Shown one piece after another: positions 41,690 through 50,633 of a stretch of 59,297 nt of DNA. The position numbers and the translations under genes were made by a program. Every line of letters begins with the position of its first letter. Within the stretch, counting starts at the first letter, position 1. The notes below the pieces were generated by a model. The model was given only the letters and a program-made list of their open reading frames with translations, was not told the DNA's origin and did not search any database. Source of the stretch: Muribaculaceae bacterium (lineage in GTDB: Bacteria; Bacteroidota; Bacteroidia; Bacteroidales; Muribaculaceae); assembly GCA_023666885.1 (NCBI GenBank), contig JAMPBB010000003.1, positions 1-59,297 of the forward strand. The letters run 5' to 3'.

Positions 41690-41753
41690 CAAAAAAATCC
41701 CCGCAATTTTATATCCATTTGGACATAGCAGGCTCCTACGGTAGAGTCATTCA

Positions 41754-43259
41754 TTAAATGGCGTAACGAGATACTGTCAGTTCTTCAACTTTCGCGGTAA
41801 TATCCGTTCCAAGATTGGTATCAATTATGCTTTTTATAGAAGTAAAATCAGCAGCTCTTTTATTTGATTGGGTACATTCCAAATAGCAATAATTACCCAA
41901 TACCTCAGACTTGACAACTACCACTTTAGAATTTGCAATATCTTGTTTAACTCCTAATGCGAAACGAGGAGCTACTACCATGCAGAACTCTGCACCATGC
42001 TTTCTCATGTGGCGAGTCAATCGGCTCGCATTTAGTTCTTGAAGCGCATTATTGCGAGTTTTTGCATCCACATTCATCTTGTATATTCGGTCCGTGGGAT
42101 GTTCTTCCATTGTGCATAACAAATCAGTGTTTCCTGCACCTGAAATAATTTGAACATCTAATGTTTCATCAAACAGTTCCATAAATGGCTTAAGGGCGTC
42201 CTCAAATTCTTTGCCATCATGACTACCAAATTTAGAGGCTCGAACCATTTCAGAAACGATTGCTTGAACTTCGCTTTTTCTATCAACTATTGTATTTATG
42301 CGGGCCAGGTAGGATAAAGGTTCAACCTCATATAGATAAGTATACCAATCTTGAAGATTGTATATGTCATCATCAGTCTGCTTTGTGGGCTCATCAAAGG
42401 CCGAAAACGCACTCATCAATTTCGTAGCTGCTTCAAATACAGAATCGGACAACGTTACATATCCAGAGAACTTTTTGTATGCCTCATAAGCATCATTACG
42501 ATAAGTTTTATTAGAATGAAGGAATCTGAAAAGTTTTCCTTCATTGTGGTTTCGATCTGCGACTAAATTAAAAACACCCATATCTTTAAAAAGACGCAGA
42601 AAATAGTAGTTCATCTCGTGTACAACATTAGCAAAAAGATTATCCCAATTTTCCACACTCTTGAAAAGGGACAACTTCTCATTATATGTTAGTAAGCGAT
42701 ACTCAGTTATACTTTCAATCAGCTCTTCATACAATAAAGGAGTAATGCGTTCAATGAATGGTAAAAACCAAATACACTCATCAATGTAGAGCCGTTTGCC
42801 AATGCGAGGGTCTAATAGTAATTTGACAATCAGGCGGCCGGCATATATTTCAAAACAATCAGGCGTTCTATTAGCCGGATTGGGATACTGAATAGAAAAT
42901 AGACTAACTAAAAAATTCTGAGCTTGAATTTCTTCTGATTTAGTTGCTAAACAGTTAAGGAGCATTGGGGATGGCATGAACTTTTTCTGACCGGAATTTC
43001 TGTCAGTAACATCATAGCCTAACATATAGTATTTAGCTTGAAGCAATCTAACACCGGTAGTAATACTTGAGCCACGACCAGACTCAGCCACGGGCTCATG
43101 ACCACGTGGTTGTGAAATTGTACCATCTACAAGTTCATCAAGTGTAAATCCATTTTTCTTGTCAACCATTAAGGCTACAAAATCAGTCAATATGCTTTTG
43201 TCATTGACATTCTTATCAATAGTCCATCGATGTTCGGTGGAACGTTCCAATTCAATCAT
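41754..43259 (-). CDS. Putative type II restriction endonuclease
   Basis: 501 residues, not recognised by name. The C-terminal third contains a likely PD-(D/E)xK nuclease core: Asp379 (GAGNTDLL) and, 19 residues on, VDAK with Asp398 and Lys400, preceded by a helix with FEDAL. The long N-terminal part (about 1-340, mostly alpha-helical) would hold DNA recognition. This layout with nuclease at the C-terminus resembles FokI/AlwI-like type IIS enzymes. It overlaps the second methyltransferase by 4 bases. Base composition is clearly more AT-rich than the flanking sugar genes, pointing to acquisition. Confidence 0.7.
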   Translation of the reverse strand: MIELERSTEHRWTIDKNVNDKSILTDFVALMVDKKNGFTLDELVDGTISQPRGHEPVAESGRGSSITTGVRLLQAKYYMLGYDVTDRNSGQKKFMPSPMLLNCLATKSEEIQAQNFLVSLFSIQYPNPANRTPDCFEIYAGRLIVKLLLDPRIGKRLYIDECIWFLPFIERITPLLYEELIESITEYRLLTYNEKLSLFKSVENWDNLFANVVHEMNYYFLRLFKDMGVFNLVADRNHNEGKLFRFLHSNKTYRNDAYEAYKKFSGYVTLSDSVFEAATKLMSAFSAFDEPTKQTDDDIYNLQDWYTYLYEVEPLSYLARINTIVDRKSEVQAIVSEMVRASKFGSHDGKEFEDALKPFMELFDETLDVQIISGAGNTDLLCTMEEHPTDRIYKMNVDAKTRNNALQELNASRLTRHMRKHGAEFCMVVAPRFALGVKQDIANSKVVVVKSEVLGNYCYLECTQSNKRAADFTSIKSIIDTNLGTDITAKVEELTVSRYAI

Positions 43260-44299
43260 TTGCCAATTCCTTTGATAATTGCCTCACTAAATTTGGGGGG
43301 GATTGCTTCTCCAACTATTTCTCTGACAAATTGGTCTGAACACCATTCTGGCAAATTCCAATCCGCAGGGAGTGAAGAAACTATGAAAAGTTCTCTTAAT
43401 GTTAGAACCCGAGCATCAGAACGAGTACCGTCCGGTAAAGGTCTGCCGGGATGGGCATTATTATGGCTACCAATGTTTCCGCTGTTCATTGCTCTTGCCG
43501 GACATGGTTCATCCCATCTCATACGAGAAAAAGTATTATGAAAGCCTTTCATTCTATCGCCACTTACTGTTTTTGGATAAAAAACAGGATTTAAGAATGC
43601 GGACTTGCCTTCCGGAGTATGCTTCATGGCAAGAGCATAGCGTTCATTAAGAGGCTTTGCCTTATGCCATTTAATACCGCTATCTTCCCCGGCCTCTAAT
43701 GATGGCAGATGCCCGATTGCCTCTCTAAGGGTAATTTCACTTTGCTTCATCGGGTTTTCCCAAGAAAGCCCTTTTTTCCAGAGTTTAATGAAACCCCTTG
43801 GTCTGCTTTGTGGCACACCGTAATCTTTAGCATTCAGGATAAAGGATTCTATATCATAATTATCTCCATACTTATCTTGAATTATTTCAATTAAAGTATG
43901 TAATGTATTCTTATAAGGAAAGTATAATTCAAGATACTTGGGAACATTTTCAATTAAGATATAGTCAAAATCGCAATTATCAATCATGTCAAAAACATAA
44001 AAAATTAAGTAATTGCGCTTATCCTTTTCGTAATCTTTCTTCCCAAGGGTGCTCATTCCCTGACAAGGGGGTGTAGCAAGTAGAAATCTACAATCTTTAG
44101 CCTGGATACACTCTCTAATTGAATTAAAGGTGTGTTGATCTGTAATATCACCACAAATGACATCACAATCTGGATACAGCCATTTGTGAATCTCACATCT
44201 TTTAGGAAGAATTTCGTTGGCTACAACAATATCAATATGATTATCTGCAAAATAAGTTTCGGCAACTCCGGCACTGCAAAATAATGAAGCTCCTTTCAT
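43256..44299 (-). CDS. DNA cytosine-5 methyltransferase (second)
   Basis: 347 residues. Motif I SLFCSAGVAE, motif IV ATPPCQGMSTLGKK with catalytic Cys79, motif VI ILIENVPKYL, motif VIII DYGVPQSRPRG, then motifs IX and X (VLTLRELF, VGEAIPP). It methylates carbon 5 of cytosine. It is related to the first methyltransferase of the operon but well diverged, suggesting that each modifies a different strand or sequence. Overlaps both neighbours by 4 bases. Confidence 0.92.
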   Translation of the reverse strand: MKGASLFCSAGVAETYFADNHIDIVVANEILPKRCEIHKWLYPDCDVICGDITDQHTFNSIRECIQAKDCRFLLATPPCQGMSTLGKKDYEKDKRNYLIFYVFDMIDNCDFDYILIENVPKYLELYFPYKNTLHTLIEIIQDKYGDNYDIESFILNAKDYGVPQSRPRGFIKLWKKGLSWENPMKQSEITLREAIGHLPSLEAGEDSGIKWHKAKPLNERYALAMKHTPEGKSAFLNPVFYPKTVSGDRMKGFHNTFSRMRWDEPCPARAMNSGNIGSHNNAHPGRPLPDGTRSDARVLTLRELFIVSSLPADWNLPEWCSDQFVREIVGEAIPPKFSEAIIKGIGK

Positions 44300-45363
44300 A
44301 AAACAATACGTTTAATATTTTTACAGATAATCTCCATAAGAAGCGGAGGTACCGCTTCCCCTACCATATATCTAATTTGACTGCTTGAAGCAAAATCAGG
44401 CAAGTCTATTTCGGGATTGATTGAAAACAAAATGAATAATTCCCGAAGCGTCAAAACACGAGCGTCACTATATAAACCATTTGGCAATAACCGTCCTGGG
44501 TGTACTGTGTGAGTAGAAGAGATTGTGTCACTACGCATTGTTATAGTTGGGGCAGGCCTATCCCAATCTATACGTTTGTAAGTATAGGGGTAACCTGTAA
44601 TTCTGGTACCATCTTTCTTCTTAGGGAAAAAATCGGTATTTTGGAATGCAGATTTTCCTGTAGGTGTGTGTTGCATAATCAGTACGTGATCAGCAGTATG
44701 AGGACGAGCATTGTGATGCTTTAACGTAGAACTTTGCCCTGCCTCTAATGACGGGAGATTACCAATAGCATCTTCAACAGTGATTGGACTCTTTGATTTA
44801 GTCGGCGGCATAAACTTGTAATCTTTGTCGCAAAGAACTATTACAAGCCTTTTTCGCGCTTGTGGCACGCCATAATCTGCGGAGTTATATATGTTTGCAG
44901 TGATGGTATATTTCTCAGAATATTTCCTATTAAGTATCGTTTCAATATTAAGGGACTCGCCATTGAAAGGAAACATCATTTTAGCAAAGCGATCAACGTT
45001 TTCAATGACTACTACCTTCGGATTTATTTTGTCAATAACATCAAGAGCATGAAAAATCAAAAAATTGCGCTCATCTTTCAGCCACTGATCATTTCTTTTA
45101 TTCTTACCTATTAACGATACCCCTTGACAAGGAGGGGTAGCAAGAATAAAATCAACACCCTTGGCAATGGATTTGGAGATGATTGCATTTTTAATTTCAT
45201 CTTGAGTAATGTCACCACAGATCATTTCGGCTTGAGGATACCAAAATTCATGAACTCTTCCTCTAAGGGGAAGTAATTCATTGGCAAGTACAATATTAGT
45301 GTATTTGCCAAGATTCATCTCAGCAATTCCTGCACTTGCGAATAATGACAATCCAGTCAGCAT
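44296..45363 (-). CDS. DNA cytosine-5 methyltransferase (first)
   Basis: 355 residues with all diagnostic motifs: SLFASAGIAE (I), ATPPCQGVSLIGKN with Cys79 (IV), VVIENVDRF (VI), DYGVPQARKRL (VIII), VLTLRELF (IX) and VGEAVPP (X); the region between VIII and IX is the target-recognition domain. First gene of the restriction-modification operon, so the protective activity is made before the nuclease. AT-rich like its partners. Confidence 0.92.
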   Translation of the reverse strand: MLTGLSLFASAGIAEMNLGKYTNIVLANELLPLRGRVHEFWYPQAEMICGDITQDEIKNAIISKSIAKGVDFILATPPCQGVSLIGKNKRNDQWLKDERNFLIFHALDVIDKINPKVVVIENVDRFAKMMFPFNGESLNIETILNRKYSEKYTITANIYNSADYGVPQARKRLVIVLCDKDYKFMPPTKSKSPITVEDAIGNLPSLEAGQSSTLKHHNARPHTADHVLIMQHTPTGKSAFQNTDFFPKKKDGTRITGYPYTYKRIDWDRPAPTITMRSDTISSTHTVHPGRLLPNGLYSDARVLTLRELFILFSINPEIDLPDFASSSQIRYMVGEAVPPLLMEIICKNIKRIVL

Positions 45364-45392
45364 CTTATCTTGTTTGAATAGAGATTCAATTA

Positions 45393-45400
45393 CAAAATTA
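45393..45400 (-). promoter_or_regulatory. -7 promoter element of the restriction-modification operon
   Basis: TAATTTTG on the minus strand, 30 bases before the first methyltransferase ATG. No TTTG at the standard distance. Confidence 0.4.
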
Positions 45401-45543
45401 GGACTTCTTTGTAGGCAGACAGGCGACCAACCCTTTAATACGACTACGAGGATGCCCTCAATATGTTAAATATAAATTGTTACTTACATTATGTAGTCTT
45501 TGTCTGTGCGCGAGCGTATGTAAGTGCAAAAATACGGAAAAAC

Positions 45544-45558
45544 ATTGGATTGTCCAAT
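45544..45558. repeat. Inverted repeat ATTGGA-N3-TCCAAT near the GH110 promoter
   Basis: A perfect 6-bp inverted repeat with a 3-base spacer lies 31 bases upstream of the -7 element for the GH110 gene, where a regulator or a short hairpin could act. Confidence 0.35.
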
Positions 45559-45588
45559 GCCAATACAGATATGTCAGGATATTTGCAT

Positions 45589-45596
45589 TATCTTTG
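45589..45596 (+). promoter_or_regulatory. -7 promoter element of the GH110 gene
   Basis: TATCTTTG matches TAnnTTTG but lies only 8 bases before the ATG at 45604, so the message would be nearly leaderless or begin translation at the next ATG (45625). Confidence 0.5.
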
Positions 45597-45603
45597 CACT
45601 ATC

Positions 45604-47436
45604 ATGAAAAAGCTATCACAGATTATGCGCAAAGGTGGCGCGCTTATACTTTTCTCGGCCATATGTATCGGCCTTTCAGGCCAGACGGTAGTAAACATGT
45701 CAGATTTCGGCGTACGTCCGGGCAAGAAGGATGCATCGCCGGCTATGGTCAAAGCCTTGAATGCCATATCGCAGAAATATGGCACTGAAGGCATTACTCT
45801 CGTTTTTGAAAAGGGCGTATATAATTTTCACCCCGAAAAGGCGCTGAAAAAAGAATACTATATATCAAATCATGACCAGGATAACCCCAAGTCATTAGGA
45901 CTGGACTTTGACGGATGGCGCAACCTGACCATCGAGGGAAACGGCGCCGAATTCCTTTTTCACGGCCGCATGCTTCCCATAGCCATAGTAAATTCATATG
46001 GCTGCACCCTTAAAGATTTCAGGATAGACTTTGCCAATCCGCATATAGCTCAAGTGACTATAGAGCAGTCATCGGCCGACGGCATTGTGTTCCGCCCGGC
46101 TGCTTGGGTGAAATCACGCATTGACAAGAAAGGGCGCTTCATTACTTATGGCGACGGCTGGGAGCTTAGCCCCATGAACGGAATAGCATTTGAAGGTGAC
46201 ACACGGCACATGGTGTTCAACACACGCGACTTATGGTGCCGTGTAGACAGCATAATCAAGATGCCTGACGGTGCTCTGTATGCTCCCAAATGGAAAGACT
46301 CACGCCTGAAGCCGGGTACCGTAGTGGCGCTCCGCACATGGAAGCGCCCCACCCCGGGAATATTCCTGTCACTTGACACAGCCACCCATATCAATAACGT
46401 TACGGTACATTATGCCGAGGGCATGGGGCTGCTGGCCCAGATGTGTACGGATGTAGCGCTTGACGGATTCAACGTGTGCCTGCGTGGCGATGATGATGCC
46501 CGATATTTCACCACACAGGCTGACGCCACTCACTTTTCAGGATGCAAAGGACACATCGACTCCCGAAACGGCCTGTATGAGGGCATGATGGACGACGCCA
46601 TAAACATACACGGCACATACCTTAAGGTAACTGACCGCAACGGCTCCCGCACGCTGACAGCGCGCTACATGCATCCGCAGGCTTACGGCTTCTTCTGGGG
46701 TCAGGAGGGTGATTCGGTGCAGTTTATAGCATCAAGCACCATGGAAGTGACAGGCAGTCCTAATGTAATTGCCTCTATAACGCCCGTTGACAAGCCTACA
46801 ATAGACGGTGCCAAAGAGTTCAGGATAACATTTAAGGACAGCGTTCCGGCTGAGATCAATCCGGAGCAAGGGTATGGCATAGAGAATCTGACGTGGAGCC
46901 CGACGGCCACCTTTGACCGCAATACGATCCGTAACAATCGCGCCCGTGGCAGCCTATTCTCCACGCCACGGAAAACATTGATTACAAACAACACTTTTGA
47001 CCATACCTCAGGTACTGCCATACTGCTGTGCGGCGACTGCAACGGATGGTTCGAAACCGGTGCCTGCCGTGACGTACGCATTGAAGGCAACCGTTTTATC
47101 AATGCGCTTACCAATATATTCCAGTTTTCGGAAGGGGTGATATCCATATATCCTGAAATACCACACCTTGAAGAGCAGACACGTTACTTCCACGGCGGGC
47201 CGGGATACCCCGGTATTATTATCACAGGCAACAAGTTCGAGGCTTTCGACCATCCCATACTTTTTGCCAAATCCATTGACGGGCTTACATTTTCGGGCAA
47301 TGAAATCATAAAGACAACGGATTATCCGATGTTTCACCCGAACAAGTACACGTTCAAGCTTATGAACGCCCGCAATGTGAACATCAGCGACAATACCTTC
47401 AGTAATCCGGATGAAGTGAGCATACGCGTGGAGTAA
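45604..47436 (+). CDS. Alpha-1,3-galactosidase, GH110
   Basis: 610 residues: signal peptide (to about residue 27, GLSGQ), then a right-handed parallel beta-helix. The N-terminal VNMSDFGVRPG, EKGVYNFHPE and DQDNPKSLGLDFDGWRNLTIEGNGAEFLFHGRM match the GH110 family (GlaA/GlaB) that removes terminal alpha-1,3-linked galactose from blood-group B or linear host and algal glycans. The repeats NTFDHTSGTAILLCGDCNGWFETG and GNEIIKTTDYPMF are the helical coils. Start at MKKLSQ avoids a long upstream extension lacking a signal peptide. Secreted; could act on mucin glycans. A second start at residue 8 is possible given the promoter position. Confidence 0.85.
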   Translation: MKKLSQIMRKGGALILFSAICIGLSGQTVVNMSDFGVRPGKKDASPAMVKALNAISQKYGTEGITLVFEKGVYNFHPEKALKKEYYISNHDQDNPKSLGLDFDGWRNLTIEGNGAEFLFHGRMLPIAIVNSYGCTLKDFRIDFANPHIAQVTIEQSSADGIVFRPAAWVKSRIDKKGRFITYGDGWELSPMNGIAFEGDTRHMVFNTRDLWCRVDSIIKMPDGALYAPKWKDSRLKPGTVVALRTWKRPTPGIFLSLDTATHINNVTVHYAEGMGLLAQMCTDVALDGFNVCLRGDDDARYFTTQADATHFSGCKGHIDSRNGLYEGMMDDAINIHGTYLKVTDRNGSRTLTARYMHPQAYGFFWGQEGDSVQFIASSTMEVTGSPNVIASITPVDKPTIDGAKEFRITFKDSVPAEINPEQGYGIENLTWSPTATFDRNTIRNNRARGSLFSTPRKTLITNNTFDHTSGTAILLCGDCNGWFETGACRDVRIEGNRFINALTNIFQFSEGVISIYPEIPHLEEQTRYFHGGPGYPGIIITGNKFEAFDHPILFAKSIDGLTFSGNEIIKTTDYPMFHPNKYTFKLMNARNVNISDNTFSNPDEVSIRVE

Positions 47437-48645
47437 TCAGAACCTCACGCCCACTATGAGCGACAATGACTCTATGGAATTAAAAAACGTATAGTCATTG
47501 TTATAGTACAGATTTCCGTCAAAGCGCCCTTGAAGCGAGGCGAAGAGCGACCGATGATTGTACACCACCGATGTGCGCACCTTCAGATTGGTGGCAAACA
47601 TATCACGCTTTCCCTCCGATGAGTCACGGTAAGAATACTTGTACCCTATGGCAGGAAGCACCGAAAGGTTTATGAGCCACCGCCGGGGATACAGCACCCA
47701 GTTATGGGCATATCCGCCAAGAAGGGCATAATCAGTATAACGGAACCGATAATGCGAATGAAGCGACGGGAGAAACAGCTTCATATCCGGCGGCAGATGC
47801 GAGAAGTCCATGTCAATGGTCTGACTGTTGAACGCCACCCCGGCTATCCAGCTCCCGGCGCTTTTAAGCTGATACTTGGAGAATGCGTATGCCGCAGCCT
47901 GAGAGTATCGCATGTGATTGAAGAAGTAATACAGGTCGCCAGACAGGGTTCGCATGCTCACGTCCTCAAACTTGTAGCTGAAATGCTTGCCGTCATTATA
48001 GCCGCCGAAATGCGTTATGTTAGTACCGCCTTCTGTATGCGTATAGTCAAGCGATGCCGAGAACAGAGAGCAGTTAAATGACAGCTGCGCATTTTTACGC
48101 ATATTCTTGCCGTGCCCGAAGAAATTATCCACCTTGGCCATGTATCCCACCTTCACAGCCATAAAACTGACATATGCTCCAAGGTCGTTATACAAATCCG
48201 AGTGCATATGTATAGTCCGGTTCGGGCCGAAAAACATCATGTAGCTCTCCATCCAGTTGTAACTGTTGAGCATGGCCTTCCAGTTGCTCCCCACACCCAC
48301 TACATACGTAGTGTCATAGGAATTGAACGTACGGTCGCCCCACTCATACACTTTCAGACAAAACTTGGGAAACTTCGGATACTTTATGGCAGGATCCTTT
48401 ATATGAAATCCGTTACGGATAAGCTGTATATACCACGGCGCCTCGCCATACTTCAGGGAATCAGCCTTGGCCTTCTCCTCTACATAGTCCCGTGCCTTGG
48501 CTTGCAGGCTATCTATACGTGCCAACCGCACAGGCGTTTCCATAGCGCCGGTTTCAGTACCGTCAGATGTAACAAGTTCTTCCCCCGAAGCCATTAAGGC
48601 AACGAGGGAAAGTAACACAGTGATAACCTTGCGCAGCTTCCTCAT
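47437..48645 (-). CDS. DUF4421 outer-membrane-like beta protein
   Basis: 402 residues with a signal peptide (about 1-22). The mature part, after a charged coiled-coil-like segment (RIDSLQAKARDYVEEKAKADSL), has alternating aromatic beta strands and the conserved YDTTYVVG of DUF4421, a Bacteroidota-specific probable outer-membrane barrel of unknown role. It ends in VGVRF with a terminal Phe, as outer-membrane barrels do. The start at 48645 is chosen because the promoter element at 48661-48668 excludes the longer reading. It ends one base from the convergent GH110 gene. Confidence 0.78.
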   Translation of the reverse strand: MRKLRKVITVLLSLVALMASGEELVTSDGTETGAMETPVRLARIDSLQAKARDYVEEKAKADSLKYGEAPWYIQLIRNGFHIKDPAIKYPKFPKFCLKVYEWGDRTFNSYDTTYVVGVGSNWKAMLNSYNWMESYMMFFGPNRTIHMHSDLYNDLGAYVSFMAVKVGYMAKVDNFFGHGKNMRKNAQLSFNCSLFSASLDYTHTEGGTNITHFGGYNDGKHFSYKFEDVSMRTLSGDLYYFFNHMRYSQAAAYAFSKYQLKSAGSWIAGVAFNSQTIDMDFSHLPPDMKLFLPSLHSHYRFRYTDYALLGGYAHNWVLYPRRWLINLSVLPAIGYKYSYRDSSEGKRDMFATNLKVRTSVVYNHRSLFASLQGRFDGNLYYNNDYTFFNSIESLSLIVGVRF

Positions 48646-48660
48646 CTCATCAACGAGCTG

Positions 48661-48668
48661 CAAAGTTA
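48661..48668 (-). promoter_or_regulatory. -7 promoter element of the DUF4421 gene
   Basis: TAACTTTG on the minus strand, 16 bases before the ATG at 48645 and partly within the short gap after the upstream hydrolase. Confidence 0.5.
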
Positions 48669-48677
48669 ATAACTTAA

Positions 48678-49724
48678 TCAATACATAGGGGTAAATGGAG
48701 CCGATTTTTTAAGATGGCGGTTGGCTTCACCCACCACATCGGCGGTTTCTGAAGTGGTAAGCTTCATTACAGGCGCACCCTTACAGAAATCGCACTTTTT
48801 CATATCTATGTAATATGTACCCATGTTGGTGACAAGGTCAAAATAGTAACGCAGATCACGTATGTTGCAGAACGAGCGCCACTGCGTAGACGATACGTTA
48901 GGCTCCGATTCCACGGCATATTGGTACGGCACCGATACATTCTGAAGAATACTCCTGATTATAGAGTAGCCCAGATCGGCATCGCCAGTCTTCTTCACAT
49001 GTCCGTCAAAGTAATATCCGCGCACAAATCTATCCGGACTCTTCACCGTACCGGGAAGCATATTGGCGCCGCCCACTTTCACCCAATAATCATTTATAGC
49101 ATTCATCTGCGGATAGTTAGGATCATTGGTAAGCACAGGTATGTCCTGACCTTCATATATCTTAATGGTACCGTGGTCAAATTCTATCATGGCGCATCGG
49201 CCTTGGGCATCGGTTATGCCCCAGTGCAGGGCTGAAACAGTGCCCTCGTCGAAGGTGGCTCCGGTTATGTTGAAATCATGCTTCCTGAGCACGGCTACCG
49301 CCTCGGGAGTAGTGGCATTCATATCCAGAAGCCATGCCACGAACATGGCCATAGACATAGGCGGACGGTTCTTGGTGGAATCATTTTCATAAACTGTGCC
49401 CTTGCAGAAAAGCCCGCTTACCACAAGACCCTTCTCATTCATGCCTTCAGTTACACCCCCGTCATAGCCTACTGCATACACAGCCCCATACTTGGACGTC
49501 CATGTGATAGCACCGGGCAGATTATGCGCCTTTTTAGCCATACCGCGAGGATAAACATACAGATTAGTGGGGATAGGTGTCTTCCAGTCAAGCGACCTGC
49601 CCACTATGCGCAGATCATCATTGCCTACGTACAACACTCTCGAGCATGCCGATGCCTCAGGACTCACTGTATACGCTGCGGCTATGCCGGCCAAAATGGC
49701 TAATGACAAAAATAAACGTTTCAT
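48678..49724 (-). CDS. Choloylglycine hydrolase family enzyme (bile salt hydrolase/N-acyl amidase)
   Basis: 348 residues. A signal peptide ends at ASA and exposes Cys27 as the N-terminal nucleophile of the mature Ntn hydrolase. Residues matching the bile salt hydrolase catalytic set are present in order: Cys1, Arg17 and Asp20 (VGRSLDW), Asn in GMNEKGL, Asn in VLTNDPNYP, and Arg in SPDRFVRG. The presence of Asn where penicillin V acylases carry Tyr leans toward bile salts, but this prediction is weak. Export to the periplasm is typical in Bacteroidota. Encoded just upstream of the DUF4421 gene on the same strand. Confidence 0.85.
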   Translation of the reverse strand: MKRLFLSLAILAGIAAAYTVSPEASACSRVLYVGNDDLRIVGRSLDWKTPIPTNLYVYPRGMAKKAHNLPGAITWTSKYGAVYAVGYDGGVTEGMNEKGLVVSGLFCKGTVYENDSTKNRPPMSMAMFVAWLLDMNATTPEAVAVLRKHDFNITGATFDEGTVSALHWGITDAQGRCAMIEFDHGTIKIYEGQDIPVLTNDPNYPQMNAINDYWVKVGGANMLPGTVKSPDRFVRGYYFDGHVKKTGDADLGYSIIRSILQNVSVPYQYAVESEPNVSSTQWRSFCNIRDLRYYFDLVTNMGTYYIDMKKCDFCKGAPVMKLTTSETADVVGEANRHLKKSAPFTPMY

Positions 49725-49849
49725 AATTCAGGCATTTGTTGTTTCATATCTAACATATGATACGGTACGTTGGTTCGCATTTATGGCCTCATTCTTACCC
49801 TTTGGGGCAAAGGTGATGAAAAGGTGAAGCTAAAATTAGAATAATTTTC

Positions 49850-49857
49850 TAACTTTG
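49850..49857 (+). promoter_or_regulatory. -7 promoter element of the mlaE-mlaF operon
   Basis: TAACTTTG matches TAnnTTTG, 27 bases before the ATG at 49884. Confidence 0.5.
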
Positions 49858-49883
49858 TCCCACAAATAGAAAAAAGGCTCACA

Positions 49884-50633
49884 ATGCTACTTACTCGTTC
49901 TATATCAAACTTCGGGAAATACTGCATGTTCATGCGCCGTGTGTTTACCATGCCCGAGCGCTGGGGCGTGTTCGGCAATCGAACCGTTTTAGAAATCAAC
50001 AAGCTCGGCATTGACTCCATTCCGCTTGTCATAGTAGTATCCGTATTCATAGGTGCCGTATGCACCATTCAGATGCAGCTCAACACCACTTCGCCACTAA
50101 TGCCGGCTTATTCAGTGGGGCTTGCCACTCGTGACATTGTCCTTCTGGAATTTTCCAACTCTATCCTGTGTCTTATCCTTGCCGGCAAAGTAGGATCAAA
50201 CATAGCTTCTGAGATAGGCACAATGAGAGTGACCGAGCAGATTGACGCTCTGGAGATAATGGGCGTAAATTCAGCCCGTTACCTCGTACTGCCCAAAATG
50301 GTGGGATTCATACTTTTCATGCCGGTGCTCGTGGCGCTCTGCATAGGCACATCTTTCTTAGGTGGATTCCTTGTGGCCCTATGCACTGATTTGATATCCG
50401 TGTCAAAGTTCACTTACGGTATACAGGCATTCTTCAATGAATGGTATGTATGGTACGGATTTATCAAATCACTCTTCTTTGCATTTGTCATATGCTCCGT
50501 ATCAGCGTTCTGCGGATATTATGTAAAAGGTGGCGCTTTAGAAGTGGGCAAAGCCAGCACAAACGCCGTAGTGACAAGCAGCATAATGATTCTGCTCCTT
50601 GATGTAATACTAACCAAACTGCTCCTACAATGA
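49884..50633 (+). CDS. mlaE: MlaE-family lipid ABC transporter permease
   Basis: 249 residues with about five membrane segments. The signature is AGKVGSNIASEIGTMRVTEQIDALEIMGVNSARYLVLPK, the conserved MlaE loop and coupling helix. The family moves phospholipids between inner and outer membrane to keep lipid asymmetry. Coupled by a 4-base overlap to the ATPase gene; the substrate-binding MlaD protein is not in this window. Confidence 0.92.
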   Translation: MLLTRSISNFGKYCMFMRRVFTMPERWGVFGNRTVLEINKLGIDSIPLVIVVSVFIGAVCTIQMQLNTTSPLMPAYSVGLATRDIVLLEFSNSILCLILAGKVGSNIASEIGTMRVTEQIDALEIMGVNSARYLVLPKMVGFILFMPVLVALCIGTSFLGGFLVALCTDLISVSKFTYGIQAFFNEWYVWYGFIKSLFFAFVICSVSAFCGYYVKGGALEVGKASTNAVVTSSIMILLLDVILTKLLLQ

